Positions 34,638 to 44,471 are shown, counted from the stretch's first letter. The stretch is DNA of 64,000 nucleotides from Pseudonocardia sp. SCN 73-27 (GCA_001725415.1 MEGH01000024.1:1-64000); one strand, 5' to 3'. A program made the numbers and translations. The notes: generated by a model from the letters alone, not told the origin.

Positions 34638-36553
34638 CGCGCGTCCTCCCCGTTCTCGAGAGCCGTGTAGACGTCGTCGATCACCGCGAGCGCGTCGCAC
34701 CCGGCGTAGAGCGTGGCGTCGATACCGTCGACGTCGGCCTTGCCCGCCAACAGGATCCGGGTCGCGCCTGCCTCGCGCAGCGCGGCGGCGGTCGCGGCGG
34801 CACGCTCCGTGTAGGCGGCGTCGGTGCCGCACACGACGGCGACCGTGGTGCCGGCCTCCCGGAACGCGGCGACGACGTCGTCGGTCGAGCCGGTGGCCCC
34901 GGCGTCGGGTGCCGTGATGCCACCGGCGCCCAACAGGTTGCGGGCGAACCCGGCGCGGGCGCTGTGCGCGGCGACCGGGCCGAGGGTGGCGAGGAAGGCG
35001 GTCGGCCGGGCTCCGGTCTCGGCGAGGACGGCGTCGGAGCGGTCGCGGCGCTCCTCGAACGCGGCGGCGGCCCGGTAGACGGGCAGGCCCGCGGACTCCC
35101 CGGGGGCCGGATGCGGGTCACGTTCGACGGGCTTCTCGTCGATGTCCGGGAACTCGCTGACGCCGGTGACGGGCGTGCGCCGGGTGGCGATGTCGCGCTC
35201 CCGGCGCTCCCGCACCGCGGCGACGGCGTCGGCGACGAGGCCGGAGTCGAGCGCGGCGACCGCTCCCCCCGCGCCCTCGACCTCCTGGAAGAACGCCCAG
35301 GCGGCGCGGGCGAGGTCGGCGGTGCGGGACTCGACGTACCAGGACCCGCCGGCCGGGTCGACGACCCGGGCGAGGTGCGCCTCCATGATCAGCAGCGACT
35401 GGGTGTTGCGGGCGATGCGCCGGGAGAACGGCGCCGCGACCCCGATGGCCTCGTCGAAGGGCGCGACGGTGACCGCGTCGGCGCCACCGACACCCGCGGC
35501 GAAGCCGGACACGGTGCCGCGCAACATGTTCACCCACGGGTCGCGACGCGTGGTGCCGACGGGCGAGCTGACTGCGTGCTGGACCTGGCCGGGGGCCTCG
35601 GTGGCGCCGCAGGCCTCGAGGACGCGCGACCACAGCCGCCGCGCGGCGCGCAGCAGCGCGATGGTGGCGAACTGGTCGCCGGTGGCGGCGTAGCGGAACT
35701 CCAGCAGGCGTGCGGCCGTCGCGACGTCGAGGCCGGCATCGGTGAGCGCCCGCAGGTAGGCGACACCGGCGGCCATGGACCAGCCGAGCTGCTGGGCGTC
35801 GGACGCGCCGGCGCCGTGGACGGGCAGAGCGTCGACGACGACCGCGTGCAGCGCCGGGAACTTCTCCGCGACGCGGCGCGCGAGCGGGACGACCGAGTCG
35901 ACGGCCGGGCCGTCGCCGGTGGCGGCACGCAGGCCGATCGGGTCGAGGCCGAGGTTGCCGCGGACCTGCGCCGCGTCGACGCCGGAGGCCTCGACATGGG
36001 CCAGGAACGCCTCGGCGGCGGCCTGCGCGTCGGCACCCGCGTCGAGGACGACGGGGGCGAGGTCGAGCAGGACGCCGTCGAGGGCGGCGGGGATGTCGGC
36101 GACGGCGACGCCGCGCTCCCCCGCACCGAGCCACAGCGAAGTGACGCCGTTCTCCAGGTCCTCGGCGACGGCCGCGGCGACCGCGGCGGGATCGGCGGAG
36201 GTGTGCCGGGCGCGGACGTCCCAGCCATCGGGGACGTGGCCGTGGGCACGGCTGCCGCGGACGTAGGGCGCGGCGCCCGGGACGCCGGTCGCCTCCAGAG
36301 CGGCGGCCGGGACGTCGTCGGCGGTGTAGAGCGGTCGGACCGGGATGCCGTCGAGGGTCTCGCGGACCAGCTTGTCGACGCCCGAGCCGGCCGGGGCGTC
36401 CTCGGCCAGACGGCGCGCCTTCCGCAGCACCCCGTCGACCAGGACGGCCCACTCGTCGCGGGTGGGCGACGGGAACTCGGCGGCGAGGGCGAGCTCGTCG
36501 GGCTCCTCGGGCGCGCCCCGCTCCACCACCTCGGGGTCGACCTGCGGGGTCAT
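34634..36553 (-). CDS. mutA: Methylmalonyl-CoA mutase, small subunit
   Basis: The 639-residue homologue of the large subunit is the non-catalytic partner. It shows the same barrel outline ([73 protein letters not shown]). The C-terminal flavodoxin-like domain lacks the D-x-H-x-x-G cobalamin motif. A strong ribosome site (AGGAGGG) precedes the ATG at 36553. It is the first gene of mutA-mutB-meaB. The promoter must lie in the 197-bp divergent spacer shared with cydA. Confidence 0.94.
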   Translation of the reverse strand: MTPQVDPEVVERGAPEEPDELALAAEFPSPTRDEWAVLVDGVLRKARRLAEDAPAGSGVDKLVRETLDGIPVRPLYTADDVPAAALEATGVPGAAPYVRGSRAHGHVPDGWDVRARHTSADPAAVAAAVAEDLENGVTSLWLGAGERGVAVADIPAALDGVLLDLAPVVLDAGADAQAAAEAFLAHVEASGVDAAQVRGNLGLDPIGLRAATGDGPAVDSVVPLARRVAEKFPALHAVVVDALPVHGAGASDAQQLGWSMAAGVAYLRALTDAGLDVATAARLLEFRYAATGDQFATIALLRAARRLWSRVLEACGATEAPGQVQHAVSSPVGTTRRDPWVNMLRGTVSGFAAGVGGADAVTVAPFDEAIGVAAPFSRRIARNTQSLLIMEAHLARVVDPAGGSWYVESRTADLARAAWAFFQEVEGAGGAVAALDSGLVADAVAAVRERRERDIATRRTPVTGVSEFPDIDEKPVERDPHPAPGESAGLPVYRAAAAFEERRDRSDAVLAETGARPTAFLATLGPVAAHSARAGFARNLLGAGGITAPDAGATGSTDDVVAAFREAGTTVAVVCGTDAAYTERAAATAAALREAGATRILLAGKADVDGIDATLYAGCDALAVIDDVYTALENGEDAR

Positions 36554-36698
36554 CGTTCTCCCTCCTGCACCGCGGGCCGCCGATGGCCGCGGGGTTTCGC
36601 GGAGTCTAGGTCGGCGCACCGGACCCCGGCACGGTCTGTGTCGCCGGGCTCACGCGGCGGACGCGGTGTCGCGCAGCACAACATCCACTCCGGACTTT

Positions 36699-36732
36699 CT
36701 ACGTAGTGTAGAACTACTACAGCTCGTAGAAC
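36699..36732. promoter_or_regulatory. AT-rich repeat cluster upstream of cydA, possible operator
   Basis: A local AT-rich patch carries overlapping dyads: CTACGTAG (36699-36706) and GTAGT-N5-ACTAC (36703-36717). It also carries a direct repeat GTAGAAC at 36708-36714 and 36726-36732. GTAGT/ACTAC half-sites resemble BlaI/CopY-family operators (TACTACA/TGTAGTA), but that assignment is inference. It ends 18 bases before the cydA ATG, where it could block transcription or overlap the promoter. Confidence 0.5.
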
Positions 36733-36750
36733 ATCAGGCCGGAGGCCACC

Positions 36751-38220
36751 ATGGACGCGCTCGACCTCGCCCGCTGGCAGTTCGGGATCACCACCGTCTA
36801 CCACTTCCTCTTCGTCCCGCTGACGATCGGACTGTCCGCGATCGTCGCGATCCTGCAGACGGCCTGGCACCGCACCGGCAAGGTCGAGTACCTGCGCGCC
36901 ACCCGCTTCCTCGGCAAGCTCTTCCTGATCAACTTCGCGATGGGCGTGGTCACCGGGATCGTCCAGGAGTTCCAGTTCGGGATGAACTGGAGCAGCTACT
37001 CGACGTTCGTCGGCGACGTCTTCGGCGCCCCGCTCGCCATGGAGGCGCTGCTCGCCTTCTTCCTGGAGTCCACGTTCATCGGGCTCTGGATCTTCGGCTG
37101 GGACCGGCTTCCCCGCCGCATCCACCTGGCCTGCATCTGGATCGTCGCGATCGGCACGAACTTCTCGGCCTACTTCATCATCGCGGCCAACGCCTGGATG
37201 CGGCACCCGGTCGGCTTCACCGTCGACGAGACGACCGGCCGCGCCCGCCTCACCGACATCTGGGCCGTCCTCACCAACGCCCAGGCCTGGTCGACCTACC
37301 TGCACGTCGTCTCGGGCGCGTTCATCGCCGCCGGGCTGTTCGTCGTCGCCGTCAGCGCGTTCACGCTGATGCGCGCCCGCCGGCCCCGCCGCGCAGGTGA
37401 CGCCGTGCCGCACGCGTCGGAGGACGGGCTGTTCCGCAAGACCCTGCGCCTCGGCCTCGCCGTCACCGCGATCGCCGGTGCGCTCGTCGTCTTCTCCGGC
37501 GACCACCAGGCCAAGCTCATGGCCCAGTACGAGCCCATGAAGCTCGCCGGCGCCGAGGCGCTGTGGGAGGACGAGCACGGCGCCGGGTTCTCGCTGTTCG
37601 CCGTCGGCGACATCCGTGAGGGCCGCAACCACATCAACGTCCAGGTCCCCAACGTCCTGTCGTTCCTGGCCACCGGCGACCTCGAGGGCGACGTCCAGGG
37701 CATCAACGACGTCCAGCAGCGGCTCGAGCAGCAGTTCGGCCCCGGCGACTACCGGCCGAACATCGCCGTCCTCTACTGGTCGTTCCGGCTGATGATGGGG
37801 CTCGGCCTGGCCGGCGTCGGCATCGGCGTCGTCGGGCTCTGGCTGACCCGCCGCGGCCGGCTGCCGTCGAAGCGCTGGATGTACCGCATCGCCATCCTCG
37901 GGCTGCCCGCCGCCCTGGCCGCCAACGTCTTCGGCTGGATCCTCACCGAGATGGGCCGCCAGCCCTGGACCGTCGTCGGCGAGCTGCTCACCGCCGCGAG
38001 CGTCTCGCCCGGGGTGAGCCTCACCGAGGTCGCGATCTCGCTGTCGACGTTCACGCTGCTCTACGCCGCGCTCGCCGTCGTCGAGGTGAAGCTGCTGCTG
38101 CGTTACGTCGCCGCCGGCCCCGCCGCGGTCATGCCCTACCCGCCCGACGACGACCCCGGGCCCGACATCCCCGCTGCGCGCGAGCGCGACGACGACCGCG
38201 TCCCCGCGTTCGTCTACTGA
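36751..38220 (+). CDS. cydA: Cytochrome bd ubiquinol oxidase subunit I
   Basis: The 489-residue protein has nine or so membrane helices and the heme-ligand regions: RWQFGITTVYHFLFVPLTIG (His18), WSTYLHVVSGAFIAAG and GDHQAKLMAQYEPMKLAGAE. The conserved GRQPW motif occurs as TEMGRQPWTVVGEL. The quinone loop is the short type expected in actinobacteria. It oxidises menaquinol and reduces oxygen to water with high affinity. ATG at 36751 is five bases behind GGAGG. It leads cydABDC. Confidence 0.96.
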   Translation: MDALDLARWQFGITTVYHFLFVPLTIGLSAIVAILQTAWHRTGKVEYLRATRFLGKLFLINFAMGVVTGIVQEFQFGMNWSSYSTFVGDVFGAPLAMEALLAFFLESTFIGLWIFGWDRLPRRIHLACIWIVAIGTNFSAYFIIAANAWMRHPVGFTVDETTGRARLTDIWAVLTNAQAWSTYLHVVSGAFIAAGLFVVAVSAFTLMRARRPRRAGDAVPHASEDGLFRKTLRLGLAVTAIAGALVVFSGDHQAKLMAQYEPMKLAGAEALWEDEHGAGFSLFAVGDIREGRNHINVQVPNVLSFLATGDLEGDVQGINDVQQRLEQQFGPGDYRPNIAVLYWSFRLMMGLGLAGVGIGVVGLWLTRRGRLPSKRWMYRIAILGLPAALAANVFGWILTEMGRQPWTVVGELLTAASVSPGVSLTEVAISLSTFTLLYAALAVVEVKLLLRYVAAGPAAVMPYPPDDDPGPDIPAARERDDDRVPAFVY

Positions 38221-38236
38221 GCCCCGGGAGCGCGAC

Positions 38237-39238
38237 ATGGACCTCCAGACCATCTGGTTCCTCGCCATCGCCGTCCTCTGGACCGGCTACTTCGTGCTCG
38301 AAGGCTTCGACTTCGGTGTCGGCATGCTGCTACCCGTCATCGGCCGCGACGACACCGACCGCCGCGTCATGATCAACTCGATCGGTCCGGTGTGGGACGG
38401 CAACGAGGTCTGGCTGATCACCGCGATCGGCGCGACCTTCGCGGCCTTCCCCGCCTGGTACGGGTCGATGCTCTCGGGCTTCTACCTGCCGTTCCTCGCG
38501 ATCGTCCTCGCCCTGATCGTGCGCGGTGTCGCGTTCGAGTACCGCGGCAAGGTCGACGACGACCGCTGGCGGCGACGCTGGGACGTCGCGATCGTCGTCG
38601 GCAGCACGGTGCCCGCCCTCGCGTGGGGGCTGATCTTCGCCGACCTGCTGCGCGGGCTGCCGATGGGCCCGAACCACGTCGTCGACGCCGGGCTCGCCGA
38701 CATGCTCAACCCCTACGCCCTGCTCGGCGCCCTCGTCACCGGCAGCCTGTTCCTGCTGCACGGCGCGGTGTTCCTCTCGCTCAAGACCGACGGCCCGGTC
38801 CGGGTCCTGGCCCGCGCGGTCGCGCTGCGCGCCGCGATCGTCGCCGTGCCCGCGCTCGTCGGGTTCCTCGGCTGGACGCTGGCCCACCGCCCGGCCGGCT
38901 GGACCCTGCCCGTCGCGGTCGTCGCCGTCGTCGCCCTCGTCACCGGGGCCGGCCTGGCCGGGCGCGGTCGCGAGGGCTGGGGGTTCGCGTCGACGGCCGT
39001 GTCGGTGCTGGGCACGTCGGTCGTGATCTTCGGGTCGATGTTCCCGGTGCTCATCCCGTCGACGACCGACCCGGCGCTGTCGCTGACCGTCGCCGGGGCC
39101 GCGTCGGGCCCCTACACGCTCGAGGTCATGAGCTGGATCGCCCTCGTGCTGCTGCCCTTCGTGATCGGCTACCAGGCCTGGTCGTACTGGGTGTTCCGGC
39201 GCCGCGTGACCCGCGCACACATCGCCCCGGCGCACTGA
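38237..39238 (+). CDS. cydB: Cytochrome bd ubiquinol oxidase subunit II
   Basis: The 333-residue membrane protein opens with LQTIWFLAIAVLWTGYFVLE and GFDFGVGMLLPVIGRDDTDR, then IGPVWDGNEVWLITAIGATF, YRGKVDDDRWRRRWD and, near the end, LPFVIGYQAWSYWVFRRRVT. These are signature blocks of CydB. It forms the heterodimer with CydA and starts 17 bases after the cydA stop, with a GGGAG ribosome site. Confidence 0.95.
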   Translation: MDLQTIWFLAIAVLWTGYFVLEGFDFGVGMLLPVIGRDDTDRRVMINSIGPVWDGNEVWLITAIGATFAAFPAWYGSMLSGFYLPFLAIVLALIVRGVAFEYRGKVDDDRWRRRWDVAIVVGSTVPALAWGLIFADLLRGLPMGPNHVVDAGLADMLNPYALLGALVTGSLFLLHGAVFLSLKTDGPVRVLARAVALRAAIVAVPALVGFLGWTLAHRPAGWTLPVAVVAVVALVTGAGLAGRGREGWGFASTAVSVLGTSVVIFGSMFPVLIPSTTDPALSLTVAGAASGPYTLEVMSWIALVLLPFVIGYQAWSYWVFRRRVTRAHIAPAH

Positions 39239-39263
39239 TTCCCGCCACTCGACGGAGACGACC

Positions 39264-40997
39264 GTGAAACCCCTCGATCCGCGCTTGCTGCGGGCGGCAC
39301 GTGCCGTACGGACGCACGTCGCCGTCACCGCGGCCTGCGGGGTCGCGCTGACCGGGCTGATCCTCACCCAGGCATGGCTCGTCGCACACGTGATCGGCGG
39401 GGCCACCGACGGCCAGGGGCTCGACCAGCTCGGCCCGCTGGTCGCCGCCGTCGCGGGCGTCGCGATCGGTCGGGCGGTCCTGGCCTACGGTGCCGAGGCC
39501 GCAGCCCTGCGCAGCGCCGCCCGGGCCAAGTCGCAGCTGCGGCGCCGGATCGTCGCCCACGTGACCGACCGGCCCGGCCGGGGCAGCGCCACCGCGGGCG
39601 AGGTCGCCACCCTCACCACCCGCGGCCTCGACGCCCTCGACGACTACCTCGCCCGTTACCTCCCCCAGCTCGTCCTCGCCGCGCTCGTGCCGATCGCCGT
39701 GCTGGTCGTGGTCGCGTCGGCCGACTGGATCTCCGCCGTCGTCATCGCGGTGACGCTGCCGCTGATCCCGCTGTTCATGGCGCTGGTCGGCATGCACACC
39801 CAGGCCCGCACCCGCAAGCAGTGGACCCTGCTGCAGCGCCTCGGCGGGCACTTCCTCGACGTCGTCGAGGGCCTGCCGACGCTCGCGCTGTTCCGCCGGG
39901 CCAAGGCTGAGGCGGCGCTGGTCCGTCGCGTGACCGACGACCACCGCGACGCGACGATGGGCACCCTCAAGATCGCGTTCCTGTCCGCGTTCGTGCTGGA
40001 GCTGCTCGCCACCCTCGCGGTCGCGCTCGTCGCCGTCGAGGTCGGGTTCCGGCTGCTCTACGGCCACATGGACCTGACGACGGCGCTGCTCGTCCTGATC
40101 CTCGCCCCCGAGGCGTACCTGCCGCTGCGCGAGGTCGGCGCCCGGTTCCACGCGAGCATGGAGGGCATCGCCGCCGCCGAGTCGGCGTTCGCGATCCTCG
40201 AGGCCCCGCGTGCAGCCGTCCCCGGCACCGCCCCGACGACGCGCCGCGGCACCGTCGACCTGCAGATCGACGACGTGACGTACACCCACGCCGGCCGCGA
40301 CACCCCGGTGCTCGACGGGCTGAGCCTCGCGGTCGCCCCGGGCCGGTCGGTCCTGCTCACCGGAGCCAGCGGCGCCGGCAAGTCGACGCTGCTCTCGCTG
40401 TTGCTGCGCTTCGCCGAACCGCAGGCGGGCACCATCCGCGCCGACGGCGTCCGCCTGCGCGAGCTCGACGCCGACGCCTGGCGCGCCCGCGTCGCCTGGG
40501 TGCCGCAGCACCCGCACCTGTTCGACGGCACCGTCGCCGACAACATCGCGCTCGGCGCCCCCGACGCCGGCTCCGAGGAGATCGCCGCCGCGGTGGCCGC
40601 CGCCGGGCTGACCGACGTCGTCGCCGCACTGCCCGACGGCCTCGACACCCGCGTCGGCGAACGCGGCGCCCGGCTCTCGGCCGGTCAGCGCCAACGTGTC
40701 GCGCTGGCCCGGGCGTTCCTGCGCGACCCCGACCTCGTCCTCCTGGACGAGCCCACCGCCCACCTCGACCCCGACAACGCCGCCCTCGTCCGCGCCGCCA
40801 CCGCTCGGCTCCTGCTGGGCCGCACCGGGATCATCGCCGCCCACGACACGGGCTGGGGCGAGATCACCGACTCGACCGTCGTCCTGGCCGGCGGCCGGGT
40901 GTCTCCACCGACAGGCGGGAACGGCACGCCTCCGGCGCTCGTGAGTGGCATTCATGGCCATAGCCATGAATGCCACTCACAGGGGGTGGTCTCGTGA
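39264..40997 (+). CDS. cydD: Thiol-reductant ABC exporter subunit CydD with a repeat-derived tail
   Basis: The 577-residue exporter half has six membrane helices and an ATPase domain with Walker A LLTGASGAGKSTLL, Q-loop WVPQHPHLFDGTVADN, signature ARLSAGQRQRVALARAFL and Walker B LVLLDEPTAHLD. CydDC exports cysteine/glutathione to the cell exterior and is needed for bd oxidase assembly. From codon 560 the protein is encoded by a palindromic repeat, giving a tail VSGIHGHSHECHS before the stop. This His-rich end is not a CydD feature. GTG at 39264 has GGAG upstream. Confidence 0.94.
   Translation: MKPLDPRLLRAARAVRTHVAVTAACGVALTGLILTQAWLVAHVIGGATDGQGLDQLGPLVAAVAGVAIGRAVLAYGAEAAALRSAARAKSQLRRRIVAHVTDRPGRGSATAGEVATLTTRGLDALDDYLARYLPQLVLAALVPIAVLVVVASADWISAVVIAVTLPLIPLFMALVGMHTQARTRKQWTLLQRLGGHFLDVVEGLPTLALFRRAKAEAALVRRVTDDHRDATMGTLKIAFLSAFVLELLATLAVALVAVEVGFRLLYGHMDLTTALLVLILAPEAYLPLREVGARFHASMEGIAAAESAFAILEAPRAAVPGTAPTTRRGTVDLQIDDVTYTHAGRDTPVLDGLSLAVAPGRSVLLTGASGAGKSTLLSLLLRFAEPQAGTIRADGVRLRELDADAWRARVAWVPQHPHLFDGTVADNIALGAPDAGSEEIAAAVAAAGLTDVVAALPDGLDTRVGERGARLSAGQRQRVALARAFLRDPDLVLLDEPTAHLDPDNAALVRAATARLLLGRTGIIAAHDTGWGEITDSTVVLAGGRVSPPTGGNGTPPALVSGIHGHSHECHSQGVVS
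40941..40980. repeat. Long palindrome, copy B of the GTGAGTGGC element, inside cydD/cydC
   Basis: Left arm GTGAGTGGCATTCATGGC (40941-40958), loop CATA, and the exact reverse complement to 40980. Outer ten bases and inner GGC/GCC match copy A at 20073-20112, while the middle five bases differ on both arms with pairing kept. It lies in frame at the 3' end of cydD and ends 13 bases before the cydC GTG, so an 18-bp RNA stem would stand at the translational junction. Confidence 0.9.
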
Positions 40998-42718
40998 GCG
41001 GGTCGCCTCTGGTCCGTATGGTGGCGCTGGCCCGGCCGCGGGGGGCGCGGTTCGCGCTCGGCGTGCTCGCCGGGGCGGCCGCGACCGCGTCGGGGGCCGG
41101 GCTGCTCAGCCTCGCCGCCTGGCTCATCGCCACCGCCGCCACGCACCCGTCGGTGACCGCGCTGTCGGTCGCGGTCGTGCTCACCCGGGCGCTCGGCGTC
41201 ACCCGCGGCGTGACCCGCTACGTCGAACGGCTCGTCACCCACGACGCCGCGCTGCGCACGCTGTCCGACGTCCGTGTCCGCGTGTACGAGCGGCTCGCCC
41301 GCACCGAGCCGGTCCGCCGGTTCCGCTCCCCCGACCTCGTCACCCGGCTCGTCAGCGACACCGACGCCACCCAGGACCTGCTGGTCCGCGGGCTGACGCC
41401 GCCGCTGGCAGCGGTCGTCGCCGGGGCCGGCGCGGTCATCCTGGCGACGGCGCTGCTCGTCCCGGGTGGGTTGCTGCTCGCCGCGGGGCTGGTCGTCGGT
41501 GGGCTCGTCGTGCCCGTGGTCGCGGCGGCGCTGAGCCGGGCGTCGGGAGCCCGGCAGGCCGCGGCCCGCGCCGAGCTCTCCACCGCCCTGGTCGACGCCC
41601 TGCACGGCGCGGCCGATCTCGCCGCATACGGCGCCACCGGCCGCGCGGTCGCCCGGGTCGAGGCCGCCGACGCCGCGCTCACCGCGGCCGCCCGCCGCGA
41701 CGCCGGTCTGCTCGGGCTGGGCGCGGGCGCGTCGGCACTGGTCGCGGGCCTGACGCTGTGGGCGACCCTGCTGATCGGTGTCGCCGCGGTGCAGGACGGC
41801 ACGCTCGGCACCGTCCCGCTGGCGGTCCTCGTGCTGACCGCGCTCGCCTCGTTCGAGATCGTCGCCCCCCTGCCCGCCGCCGCCGCGCGCCTGGGCGCGG
41901 TGCGGGCGTCGGGCGAGCGCCTGTTCGACGTCCTCGACACCCCACCCGCGGTGCGCGACCCCGGGGGTGCGGGGGTGCTCGCGCCGGGGGCGTGCCGGGT
42001 CCGCGATCTGCTGGTCCGCTACGCCCCCGGCGAGCCGTGGGTGCTCGACGGCCTCGACCTCGACATCGGTCCCGGCGAGAAGGTCGCCGTCGTGGGGCCC
42101 AGCGGATCGGGCAAGAGCACCCTGGCCGCGGTGCTGTTCCGGTTCCTCGACCCCGACTCGGGCAGCGTCGAGATCGGCGGCACGGCGCTGACCGACGTTC
42201 CCGCCGACAGCGCCCGGGAGGTGGTCAGCGGGGTGCCGCAGCACCCGCACCTGTTCACGAGCACGGTCGCGGCGAACCTGAGGCTCGCCCGGCCCGACGC
42301 GAGTGACGACGACCTGTGGGACGTGCTGCGCCGCGTCCGGCTCGCCGACGACGTCGCCGCCATGCCCGGCGGGCTCGGCGCCGACGTCGGCGAGCACGGC
42401 GAACGGCTGTCGGGCGGGATGCGGCAGCGGCTCGCGCTGGCCCGCGCCCTGCTCACCGACGCGAGCCTGCTGGTCCTCGACGAGCCGACCACCCACCTCG
42501 ACCCGGACACCCGCGACGCGGTCCTGGGCGACCTGCTCGACGCCACCGGCGACCGGGCGGTGCTGCTGGTGACCCACGACCTCGACCGGCTCGACCGGAT
42601 GGACGCCATCCATGTCGTCGTTGACGGGCGGGTGGTGCAGCACGGCACCCACGCCGCGCTGCTCGCCCGCGACGGCTGGTACCGGCGGGCACACCGGCTC
42701 GCCCCGGCGGCCGGTTAG
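40994..42718 (+). CDS. cydC: Thiol-reductant ABC exporter subunit CydC
   Basis: GTG at 40994 overlaps the cydD stop (GTGA); an ATG at 40970 inside the palindrome is possible but less likely. The 574 residues include six membrane helices (SLAAWLIATAATHPSVTALS, RGVTRYVERLVTHDAAL), Walker A VVGPSGSGKSTLAAVLFRFL, VPQHPHLFTSTVAAN, signature LSGGMRQRLALARALL and Walker B LLVLDEPTTHLD. It forms the heterodimer with CydD. Its stop shares bases with the stop of the convergent TetR gene. Confidence 0.94.
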   Translation: MSGSPLVRMVALARPRGARFALGVLAGAAATASGAGLLSLAAWLIATAATHPSVTALSVAVVLTRALGVTRGVTRYVERLVTHDAALRTLSDVRVRVYERLARTEPVRRFRSPDLVTRLVSDTDATQDLLVRGLTPPLAAVVAGAGAVILATALLVPGGLLLAAGLVVGGLVVPVVAAALSRASGARQAAARAELSTALVDALHGAADLAAYGATGRAVARVEAADAALTAAARRDAGLLGLGAGASALVAGLTLWATLLIGVAAVQDGTLGTVPLAVLVLTALASFEIVAPLPAAAARLGAVRASGERLFDVLDTPPAVRDPGGAGVLAPGACRVRDLLVRYAPGEPWVLDGLDLDIGPGEKVAVVGPSGSGKSTLAAVLFRFLDPDSGSVEIGGTALTDVPADSAREVVSGVPQHPHLFTSTVAANLRLARPDASDDDLWDVLRRVRLADDVAAMPGGLGADVGEHGERLSGGMRQRLALARALLTDASLLVLDEPTTHLDPDTRDAVLGDLLDATGDRAVLLVTHDLDRLDRMDAIHVVVDGRVVQHGTHAALLARDGWYRRAHRLAPAAG

Positions 42719-43419
42719 GACGAGCCCCGGCGTTCGGCGCGCAGCTCCCGGGTCCGTGCCGACACCCGCGAGCCGAGCAGGCCGGCGGCGGCGTCGACGA
42801 GCTGGCTGACGAACAGCCGATGGTCGTCGCGGCCCGCCCGGGCGCGCTGCGCCATCTCGACGGCGACGAACCGGACCGTCAGGAACCGGCGGTGCAGCTC
42901 GACTGCCTCGGGTTCCAGCAGTGGTTCGAGCAGCTCACGCCAGCGACCGATGCTGCCGCCCGGCTGGTCGAGGGCCAGGGGCGCCATCGACGGCACCGGA
43001 CGGGTGAGCAGGTCGGCGACCGTGCGGAGGTAGCCCGCGCCCGCGGCGCCCTGGTCGAGCTTCGCGGCGAGGGGCTCGACGAGGGCGGCGGCCAGCTCGT
43101 GGACGGCGTCGTCGGCATCCGGCCCGCCGACGACCGCGTGCGCGTGCGGGCCGGCGGCGAACTCGTCGAGCAGCCGGTGGCGGTGCTGTTCCACCTCGGG
43201 GGCGTGCCGGTCGAGCAGTGCCTGGACCAGGCCGTCGCGATCGGTGAACCAGTACTGGGCGGCGATGACGTTGCGCGCGCCCGCGGCCCGGCCGATCTCG
43301 CGCAGCGACACCGCGTCGCTGCCGCGGTCGGCGAACAGCTCCTCGGCCGCGGTGAGCAGCCTCGACCGGGTGTCGCGCCCGTCGGCCGCGCCCCCGTCGG
43401 GCCCCGCAACGCGCGTCAT
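42715..43419 (-). CDS. TetR-family transcriptional regulator
   Basis: Of 234 residues, the first 60 hold the TetR helix-turn-helix (TRSRLLTAAEELFADRGSDA, VSLREIGRAAGARNVIAAQY, WFTDRDGLVQALLDRH). The rest is a helical ligand domain with FLTVRFVAVEMAQRAR. It is divergent from nothing and converges on cydC; a FabG-like gene lies upstream on the same strand, 32 bases away, and may be co-transcribed. Target and ligand are unknown. Confidence 0.88.
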   Translation of the reverse strand: MTRVAGPDGGAADGRDTRSRLLTAAEELFADRGSDAVSLREIGRAAGARNVIAAQYWFTDRDGLVQALLDRHAPEVEQHRHRLLDEFAAGPHAHAVVGGPDADDAVHELAAALVEPLAAKLDQGAAGAGYLRTVADLLTRPVPSMAPLALDQPGGSIGRWRELLEPLLEPEAVELHRRFLTVRFVAVEMAQRARAGRDDHRLFVSQLVDAAAGLLGSRVSARTRELRAERRGSS

Positions 43420-43451
43420 CGGCGCAGGCTACCGGGCCGCCCGCCGTCCGA

Positions 43452-44207
43452 TCAGGCCTTGGGGCCGCCGGCGACGTAGATGACCTGCCCGGACACGAAC
43501 CCGGCGCCCTCGCTGACGAGGAACGACACGGTGTGGGCGATGTCCTCGACCTGCCCGGCGCGGGCGACAGGGATCTGCGCGGCCCGGGCGGCGACGTAGG
43601 TGTCCCAGTCCTCCCCGATCCGCTCGGCGGTCGCCTTCGTCATGTCCGAGACGATGAAGCCGGGGGCGATGCAGTTGGCGGTGACCCCGAACTTGCCCAG
43701 CTCGATCGCGAGGGTCTTGGTGAAGCCCTGCAGCCCGGCCTTGGCCGTGGAGTAGTTGGACTGGCCGCGGTTGCCCAGCGCCGAGGTGCTCGACAGGTTC
43801 ACGATCCGCCCGTACCTGGCCTCGACCATGTGCTTCTGCACCGCGCGGGCCATGAGGAACGAGCCGCGCAGGTGCACGTTCATGACGGTGTCCCAGTCGA
43901 GCTCGGACATCTTGAACAGCAGGTTGTCGCGGGTGACGCCGGCGTTGTTGACCAGGACGGTCGGCGGGCCGAGCTCGGCGACCACCCGCTCGACCGCGGC
44001 GGTGACGGCGTCGGCGTCGGAGACGTCGGCACCGACGGCGATCGCCTTCCCGCCCGCGGCGGCGATGGCGTCGACGGTGGCCTTGCAGGCGGCCTCGTCG
44101 AGGTCGAGGACCGCGACGGCGAACCCGTCGGCGGCGAGCCGGGTGGCGGTGGCCGCCCCGATCCCCCGTGCCGAACCCGTGACGATCGCGACGCGTGCCT
44201 CAGCCAT
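43452..44207 (-). CDS. FabG-like 3-oxoacyl-reductase (SDR family)
   Basis: The 251-residue classical SDR has the cofactor motif IVTGSARGIGAATATRLA, VLVNNAGVTRDNLLFKMSEL, the Ser-Tyr-Lys site in VNLSSTSALGNRGQSNYSTA followed by KAGLQGFTK, and VTANCIAPGFIVSDMT. It is most like NADPH-dependent 3-oxoacyl-ACP or -CoA reductases. ATG at 44207 is the natural start. Lack of other fatty-acid synthesis genes suggests a role in acyl-CoA or polyhydroxyalkanoate metabolism rather than core FabG. Confidence 0.88.
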   Translation of the reverse strand: MAEARVAIVTGSARGIGAATATRLAADGFAVAVLDLDEAACKATVDAIAAAGGKAIAVGADVSDADAVTAAVERVVAELGPPTVLVNNAGVTRDNLLFKMSELDWDTVMNVHLRGSFLMARAVQKHMVEARYGRIVNLSSTSALGNRGQSNYSTAKAGLQGFTKTLAIELGKFGVTANCIAPGFIVSDMTKATAERIGEDWDTYVAARAAQIPVARAGQVEDIAHTVSFLVSEGAGFVSGQVIYVAGGPKA

Positions 44208-44348
44208 GCCAGACGTTCCTTCCGTTGCAGTCACCACTCCGTGCCGGCCCGATCGTCGCACCCGGGGTGCGACGGCGGCCGCCCAGGCGGGCTGACGTCA
44301 CACGGAGCGGCGCGTCACGACGACGACCGGAGGCCCGGGAACGCGGCA

Positions 44349-44384
44349 CGGCGCCGCCGGCTCCCGGAGGAGCCGACGGCGCCG
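44349..44384 (-). terminator. GC-rich hairpin terminator after the antiporter gene
   Basis: Arms CGGCGCCGCCGGCTCC (44349-44364) and GGAGCCGACGGCGCCG (44369-44384) pair at 15 of 16 positions around a CGGA loop. It lies about 150 bases after the antiporter stop. No U-tract follows. Confidence 0.55.
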
Positions 44385-44471
44385 GATGGGTGACAAGTCG
44401 GCTGGCGGGCGCCGGTACGCGCCCGGTCCGGGAAGCTCTGTCCCGGAGCTGTCGGATCCGAACGCTACCTC

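Noticed and set aside
36554-36750. Possible cobalamin riboswitch upstream of mutA
   Set aside because: No B12-box-like conserved core was seen, and the mutA leader appears short.
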